Source: Olavius algarvensis Delta 4 endosymbiont (GTDB lineage: Bacteria; Desulfobacterota; Desulfobacteria; Desulfobacterales; CAJINA01). Taken from it: a stretch of DNA of 57,952 nucleotides. Location: positions 1 through 57,952 of the forward strand of contig CAJINA010000209.1 in NCBI GenBank assembly GCA_905176665.1, written 5' to 3'. The notes under the pieces were generated by a model. That model was not told the origin of the DNA. It searched no databases and saw only the letters and a list, made by a program, of their open reading frames with translations. Below, in pieces: positions 53,600 to 57,952 of this stretch (the first letter of the stretch is position 1; every line of letters begins with the position of its first letter). The position numbers and the translations under genes are program-made.

Positions 53600-54055
53600 C
53601 GATTTTCCATGTTCGAAATCACTATTGTTAGTCAGGAGAGGAAAATTGCTTGATGAGGTCTTTGGGATCATCGAAAATGTTCCTATATTTCCTCAAGAAG
53701 TTAGTTTATGTCGCACAAGAGTGCCGAAGATAATCACAACAGGACCGATCAGAACAGCCGTGGCGTTATTGAGTTTAAAATTACCGTAGGAAAAAGATCA
53801 GGGGACACCTCGCCACGGCCGAAGTGTGAAGGTAATAATTTAATCGCTGTCAATTCCAGAGAACAAGAGGAAAAGAAGGGAAAAAATTGGCTTTCCTTTT
53901 CGCCTAAGATTGCGATTCGACTTACTCCGATTGCGAATACCAGTATCCGAATATATGGCGTAGCGTACTCACATTCGCATAAGTCCTAAATAGATGTGGT
54001 GATAAATTATCCGCTCAGGCCTTGGAAATAATGGCAGGCTAGGGAAGGAGGACGA
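53600..54055. other. Non-coding or decayed DNA after the attC-like site
   Basis: No well-supported gene. A 93-codon frame (53708-53989) has unlikely composition. The last 20 bases hold the GGAAGGAGGA ribosome binding site of the Ntn hydrolase gene. Confidence 0.45.
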
Positions 54056-54943
54056 ATGTCACTCATACTTAGCGTAAATGGCCCTGGCTCGATCTGGATG
54101 CTAGCCGATCGGCGTCTCACCAAAGGAACCAAAGTGGGCAGAGACGACGCCGTCAAAATCATGGAGCTCGGTACGACCGACGGCGAGGCATTTTTAGGAT
54201 ACGCTGGACTCGGGGAGACAGCCAAGGGAGAGGAGCCATCAACTTGGATGGCTCGTGTGTTCCGCGGTATAAAGGGTGATCTCAAGTCCATGATGCAAGT
54301 GCTGGAAGGTGCACTGAAGCGGCAAATGACGAGGCACATATTAGGATTCCCCTACCATGCCGTGTTGGTTACTGCGCTTGTTAACGACCTACCAATGCTA
54401 TACGAGGTTTCCGTTTCATCAAGTGGCGCGACAGCTATCAAGCGGGTATTGCGGGCCGATGGGCCTCCACCACCCTTTGGTCTAGCGGGGTCGGGAGGGG
54501 ATTACCTTTTGAATCGACGGGACCATGCTTGGATGCGACCTTTACAACGCCTGATAGATGCATACGACCGAGGAAAAATCCGAGCCACCGCAATGGCCGA
54601 CCACATGGCGAAACTTAATTATGAGGTACACGAAAACGAAAAAACAGTAGGCCCACGGTGTATAGTAGTATGGTCAAACCGTGAGAAGGGGAAGGTTCAT
54701 CGGAGCGGTGGCGGTATAGAGTACTACACAGGCACTACGAGGGAGGAGGACAAACCGGGTATACCGAACATCAGTAGAGGTACGGATTTTCAGGCTGTTT
54801 CGAGTGTATTAATGGAACACTTTTTAGAATCTGTGAAACCATTCTTTGAAGAAGGTAAGGACGAGCCTGATCCAATGGACGATGATGCAATCAACGCAGA
54901 CTTAGCAAAACTTCCGGAAGATCCCGACGAGACACTGGAGTAG
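54056..54943 (+). CDS. Stand-alone proteasome-fold Ntn hydrolase with predicted Ser1 nucleophile
   Basis: The 295-residue protein starts MSLILSVNG. If Met is removed, Ser becomes residue 1 and the proteasome catalytic set falls at exact positions: Asp17 and Arg19 (MLADRRLT), Lys33 (DDAVKIMEL), Gly47 and Ala49 (FLGYAGLG). Proteasome beta, HslV and Anbu proteins have Thr1, Asp17, Lys33 and Gly47, and a SGG/GSG loop that appears here as LAGSGGDY near residue 145. So it should be an N-terminal serine Ntn hydrolase. The C-terminal 75 residues are acidic and differ from proteasomes. An excellent ribosome binding site (GGAAGGAGGA) precedes the ATG. No ATPase partner is nearby. Substrate unknown. I infer the family only from these residues. 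Confidence 0.7.
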   Translation: MSLILSVNGPGSIWMLADRRLTKGTKVGRDDAVKIMELGTTDGEAFLGYAGLGETAKGEEPSTWMARVFRGIKGDLKSMMQVLEGALKRQMTRHILGFPYHAVLVTALVNDLPMLYEVSVSSSGATAIKRVLRADGPPPPFGLAGSGGDYLLNRRDHAWMRPLQRLIDAYDRGKIRATAMADHMAKLNYEVHENEKTVGPRCIVVWSNREKGKVHRSGGGIEYYTGTTREEDKPGIPNISRGTDFQAVSSVLMEHFLESVKPFFEEGKDEPDPMDDDAINADLAKLPEDPDETLE

Positions 54944-55329
54944 ACGGTTTTTTCTGCAGTTGTTTTTACATAAACTTAAAGCACCATCGTACGCAAATGC
55001 TCACAATGATGACAAATTTCACATGTGGCGAATTTGGCGAAAGGTGTAACGAACAGTTGTAGCAGACTTGGCGCACAATAGGGTTATTCACCAGCAGAAA
55101 ATGCAAATATAATCCTCTACTTAAAATGTGGTGTTCTATTTGCTTAAATGCCAAGCAACTGAACCAGCCATTATCCAAACTTTTGACATCTGCTATATAC
55201 ATCCACCGGACGCAGATAGTCAGCCGATTATGATATGCAGGTTTTAGCACAATCTTAGCATACCGTTTCCCCCCAATTGAAGCCATCCTGCACAGTTCAC
55301 GTTGCACTCCCTGCACAGTTTTCAGTGCA
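54944..55329. other. Stretch without a supported gene
   Basis: An open minus-strand frame (54966-55469) exists, but it overlaps the better supported small gene at 55330-55548 and its product looks random. No repeat is obvious. Confidence 0.4.
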
Positions 55330-55548
55330 TCACCCCTTTCGCAAATGCACCCCGACAGGATCGTAATGGGTACAGCCCTGGCAAAGCTCAATTGTATCTG
55401 CCAGGTACTCCGGTAGAGCGGTTCTAATGCTCTTAATGTCCTGCTGTAGCCGCTTTCTGGCACGTTCAAGCTGTGGGATATGCCTGAGCCAAGGGCAAGG
55501 GAACAGGTCGCTGAACAGGTGGATACAGATCTTGTTGGGGATGGCCAT
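55330..55548 (-). CDS. Small unknown protein with a CxxC motif
   Basis: AAGGAGG lies 8 bases before ATG 55548, which is why I accept this 72-residue frame. The product starts MAIPNKICIHLFSDLFPCPW and continues as a basic helix (RARKRLQQDIKSIR) and ends CQGCTHYDPVGVH. The CQGC motif and two earlier Cys could bind zinc. Family not recognised. It follows the caspase-like gene on the same strand, 59 bases from its stop, so it may be its operon partner. Confidence 0.6.
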   Translation of the reverse strand: MAIPNKICIHLFSDLFPCPWLRHIPQLERARKRLQQDIKSIRTALPEYLADTIELCQGCTHYDPVGVHLRKG

Positions 55549-55607
55549 GGGCAAGTCCTCCTTTAATGTTTACTGGAGGACTGAGCACAGATCGTGCCAG
55601 GGGAAGG

Positions 55608-56852
55608 TTACTTTCTCTTTCGGACTGCTAAAGCCAGGTTGTATTCAGAGTGATCCCGTTTCATAAAATCCGGACCCCGGTCATCTTCAAAATAATAGAT
55701 AAATGCATATGAATAGTTTATCGTTCCACTGCCCGGCACCCCGATTTTTCCAGACCAGATTCTCCAGACGGAAGTATTCAACAAGGGAGTCATATTGCGA
55801 GGACCTATTCCCTTTTCATAAAGTGTTCTTAGTTCATCAAGTCTCGGCATTCGCCATCCAGGATCAGCCATATTTAGATCTCTCACCCAATCACGAGCCT
55901 GGTCCCACGTGAGATCTGTAGGCCCAACCATCCATTCAAGACCCGTCTTGGTATCGTAAACAACTCCATTTTTATACTTAATGAAGTGTCTGTCATGATT
56001 TACAATAATTTGCTTAGATATGTCAGGGCTAATGGATGCAAGTTTCTGAGTTTCTTTAACGGGTTTTTGTTGTTTGATTGGGAGACGTTTTTCTACAGCT
56101 ATCCCCCTTTTTGAATTAAAGTAGAAGTCCCCTATCAATGAAGTAGAGGCCCATGGTACCTGCTTGCTCCCCGTTTCATCTATCACGTCCTTCCTGACCC
56201 GCTTCATCATGCTTTCAAGGGTAAGTCCCGGCACATCAATATGACGCAAGAGAGCATTTGTGTATGTGCCGTTACGCCCCGAACCATCAGCCGCAACACT
56301 ACCGGGTGCCGTGGCGTAGGCAATATAAGACCCTTTAGGGGCATCCATACGAGCCAGACCTTTCTGACCTGACCGCCAACTACGGCTAAATGGGTTGTCA
56401 CGGCAGGCATCAAGAATCACAATGTTCATATCGTTACCGGCATCTTCCATCTTGCCTAATACACGACCGGCATCCAAGGCTTCATATTTTACATCTGACG
56501 GCGATTCAATCCGTGCATCCACCGGAATAAGGTAGTTCCGACCGTCAACCTGCATACCGTGACCTGCGTAATAAAACAGGCCTACACCGCCCTTTGAAAG
56601 CCGTTTGCCGAACTTGCGTATTGAGTCTTCCATAGCCCTTTGACTGGCATCCCGAAGCACGGTCACCTTGAAACCAAGCCTTTTCAGGGCATGACTGATG
56701 TCTGTAGCATCATTAGCCGGGTTTATGAGGGGGGCGTTTCTATAAGCGCTGTTGCCGATGACCAAAGCAACCCTTTGCTCTGGGGCACTAAAACCAACCG
56801 CAGGCAAAGCGATTAAGGTGCAAATTACTAAAATGATAGTAAATTTGCGCAT
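55608..56852 (-). CDS. Secreted caspase-like (C14) protease with C-terminal Lcl/DUF1566-type domain
   Basis: The 414-residue product has a signal peptide (residues 1-23, cleavage near FSA-PEQ). The caspase p20 domain spans about 27-250: RVALVIGNSAYRN, catalytic His98 in FYYAGHGMQ and Cys150 in VILDACRDNPF, then the block KGSYIAYATAPG. After a Lys/Gln-rich linker, residues 300-414 carry TGLEWM, TWDQARDWV, WRMPRLDELRTLY and WSG, the DUF1566/Lcl C-terminal fold known from secreted or surface proteins. The signal peptide argues for action outside the cytoplasm, not for an intracellular death effector. Confidence 0.88.
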   Translation of the reverse strand: MRKFTIILVICTLIALPAVGFSAPEQRVALVIGNSAYRNAPLINPANDATDISHALKRLGFKVTVLRDASQRAMEDSIRKFGKRLSKGGVGLFYYAGHGMQVDGRNYLIPVDARIESPSDVKYEALDAGRVLGKMEDAGNDMNIVILDACRDNPFSRSWRSGQKGLARMDAPKGSYIAYATAPGSVAADGSGRNGTYTNALLRHIDVPGLTLESMMKRVRKDVIDETGSKQVPWASTSLIGDFYFNSKRGIAVEKRLPIKQQKPVKETQKLASISPDISKQIIVNHDRHFIKYKNGVVYDTKTGLEWMVGPTDLTWDQARDWVRDLNMADPGWRMPRLDELRTLYEKGIGPRNMTPLLNTSVWRIWSGKIGVPGSGTINYSYAFIYYFEDDRGPDFMKRDHSEYNLALAVRKRK

Positions 56853-57069
56853 TTTGAGGCCTCATCAGTCTGAAATTTGGATGGGATTGGTTGGATAATA
56901 CCTAAGTGGCGCAACTGTGTCAAACACCTGATAGATGCACCTTCAAAACTTAACTCAGATAAGGCGCTTGACAAACTCCGGACCAACGTGGCAGATTTTA
57001 GCGTCTATTCAAATTTCCAATCCAAAATTCAATTTTCCAAGTTCCACTACTCCACACAAGGAGTCTGTA

Positions 57070-57837
57070 ATGAAAAAAATATCAATTTTTATTGATCATA
57101 CTGGTGACGATGCCGATCAAGCATTTGTATCCAGAATAAAAGATCGTCTTAAGAGCATCAAAGGTGTTTTTAGCATTTCGTCCTACACGGATATTAGCGA
57201 TGACGAAGCTGTAAATTGGGAAGGATTAACTATTGGAGCAGTTAAAAATGCTGATATTGTTATTCCAATCCTATCATCTTCGTATTTGGGGTATATTTCA
57301 GATGCAATCGGGATGGCTTTTGATCAAATTATTGATAGCGACAACAAATATTTCTTCCCAATTCTATTGAATCCGTCTGAATGGGGGGGGTTTAATTGGA
57401 TAGTAAGAAGTAAATTAATACCAGAAAATGCACAGCCGTTGTCCGAGTTATCAGCTAATGATCAGGATAGAATACTAAATAGATTACGTACCAACATCAA
57501 AGACATTATATTAGCGCATAATGCTAAACAAGCAAATGATATAGATAAGCCCGCAACTACACCTTCAGTAGGTACTAATATGGTTTTCATCTCGCATGAT
57601 CACGATGATGCTGATTTTGCAGAACTATTAAAGATGAAGTTAGAAAAACAAGGCATAAGTTCATGGATAGACAGCGAGCGACTTAAGATTGGCCAAGACT
57701 GGAGAGAAGAAATTGATAAAGGTATCGAAAATGCGATTGCATTGATTGCTGTGATGACACCAGATGCTCGAAAATCAGAATATGTAACCTACGAATGGGC
57801 ATTTGCTTGGGGAAAGGGAAAAAAATTTTCCCAATAA
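57070..57837 (+). CDS. Double-TIR protein, C-terminus apparently frameshifted
   Basis: From ATG 57070 the frame gives 255 residues. Residues 1-125 are a TIR-like domain (ISIFIDHTGDDADQAFVSRI, DIVIPILSSSYL) that lacks the catalytic Glu. Residues 173-255 are a second TIR (MVFISHDHDDADFAELLKMK, SSWIDSERLKIG) with the NADase-type Glu242 in YVTYEWAFA. The frame ends abruptly at FSQ. If one A is added to the A7 run at 57821-57827, it continues IFPIMLKLTQLVKVKDLPDS to a TAG at 57911, restoring a normal TIR end. A G8 tract also lies in the gene (57383-57390). AAGGAG precedes the ATG. TIR NADases act in antiphage and other immunity. The gene is clearly AT-rich. Confidence 0.8.
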   Translation: MKKISIFIDHTGDDADQAFVSRIKDRLKSIKGVFSISSYTDISDDEAVNWEGLTIGAVKNADIVIPILSSSYLGYISDAIGMAFDQIIDSDNKYFFPILLNPSEWGGFNWIVRSKLIPENAQPLSELSANDQDRILNRLRTNIKDIILAHNAKQANDIDKPATTPSVGTNMVFISHDHDDADFAELLKMKLEKQGISSWIDSERLKIGQDWREEIDKGIENAIALIAVMTPDARKSEYVTYEWAFAWGKGKKFSQ

Positions 57838-57907
57838 TGCTCAAACTGACACAACTTGTAAAAGTCAAAGACCTCCCGGACAGTCAGCCCTCTCGGGTCA
57901 GTGATTA

Positions 57908-57952
57908 TTAGGCGGCCTCCTTTGACAATTCTTCTCGACGTTTTTTACCAAG
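57908..57952 (-). CDS. C-terminal fragment of a minus-strand gene (runs off the right edge)
   Basis: The last 14 codons before a TAA (57908-57910) read LGKKRREELSKEAA. It is too short to identify. The stop region overlaps the putative frameshifted end of the TIR gene by 4 bases. Confidence 0.3.
   Translation of the reverse strand, partial: LGKKRREELSKEAA

Noticed and set aside
53708..53989. 93-codon frame after the attC-like site
   Set aside because: No ribosome binding site, odd composition, and no recognisable fold; treated as non-coding or decayed.
54966..55469. 167-codon minus-strand frame
   Set aside because: It overlaps the 55330-55548 gene, which has a perfect ribosome binding site, and its product has a random-looking composition.

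Overview
The window looks like the chromosome of a strictly anaerobic, probably sulfate-reducing member of the Desulfobacterota (Desulfobacterales-like). This is inferred from gene content: sodium-pump-type glutaconyl-CoA decarboxylase carboxyltransferase beside a glutaryl-CoA-type acyl-CoA dehydrogenase, 2-oxoacid:ferredoxin oxidoreductase, an ATP-dependent 2-hydroxyacyl-CoA dehydratase with its activator, a small sirohaem protein, and a probable selenoprotein. No rRNA, intact tRNA or CRISPR array was seen.

1-9.2 kb (minus strand): the N-terminal end of a large LapA-type adhesin runs off the left edge. Then come gcdA, a carboxymuconolactone-decarboxylase-like gene, the acyl-CoA dehydrogenase, a two-gene 2-oxoacid:ferredoxin oxidoreductase (beta and gamma fused), and GntR and TetR regulators. 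9.3-18.7 kb: a plus-strand operon with two dehydratase subunits, a BASS transporter with an added periplasmic domain, and the activator. It is followed by minus-strand Cys-rich Fe-S proteins and an AEC permease, then a plus-strand MoaD/ThiF pair; related intergenic repeats are scattered here. Chemically, the dehydratase and the acyl-CoA dehydrogenase could both deliver glutaconyl-CoA to GcdA, and the oxidoreductase could supply reduced ferredoxin for the activator. Matching TetR-like operators occur in front of gcdA and the dehydratase operon.

18.8-27.4 kb: nucleotide-sugar genes (manC, wbpA-like), divergent argP/argO, a 140-bp almost pure A/T spacer, a second Cys-rich Fe-S protein, a UbiX-like gene, and two genes each broken by one in-frame TAA (MBL hydrolase, secreted cyclophilin) on either side of a MaoC-like gene. 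27.6-36.6 kb: a nitrosative-stress and redox module with an Rrf2 regulator, quinol NO reductase, RIC-type Fe-S repair protein, several unknown genes, a sirohaem protein, a Mo-carrier-like protein, RseC and a TlpA-like thioredoxin.

37-48 kb: two class III nucleotide cyclases (a response regulator-cyclase and a zinc ribbon-cyclase-ATPase-TPR protein) surround a probable secreted selenoprotein, a core-MetE protein, SodC, a decayed ADP-ribose-hydrolase chimera and orphan genes. 48-52 kb: YihY and a rare GcvT-GlyA fusion lie between imperfect direct repeats that resemble a tRNA-Leu 3' end.

52.4 kb to the end is accessory DNA: repeated 9-mers, an AT-rich gene followed by an attC-like site (an apparent integron cassette), a proteasome-fold Ntn hydrolase with exact Ser1/Asp17/Lys33 spacing, a small Cys-containing protein, a secreted caspase-like protease and a double-TIR protein with an apparent poly-A frameshift. 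The best candidates for undescribed biology are the Ntn hydrolase and its neighbours, the selenoprotein, the solitary cassette and the GcvT-GlyA fusion.
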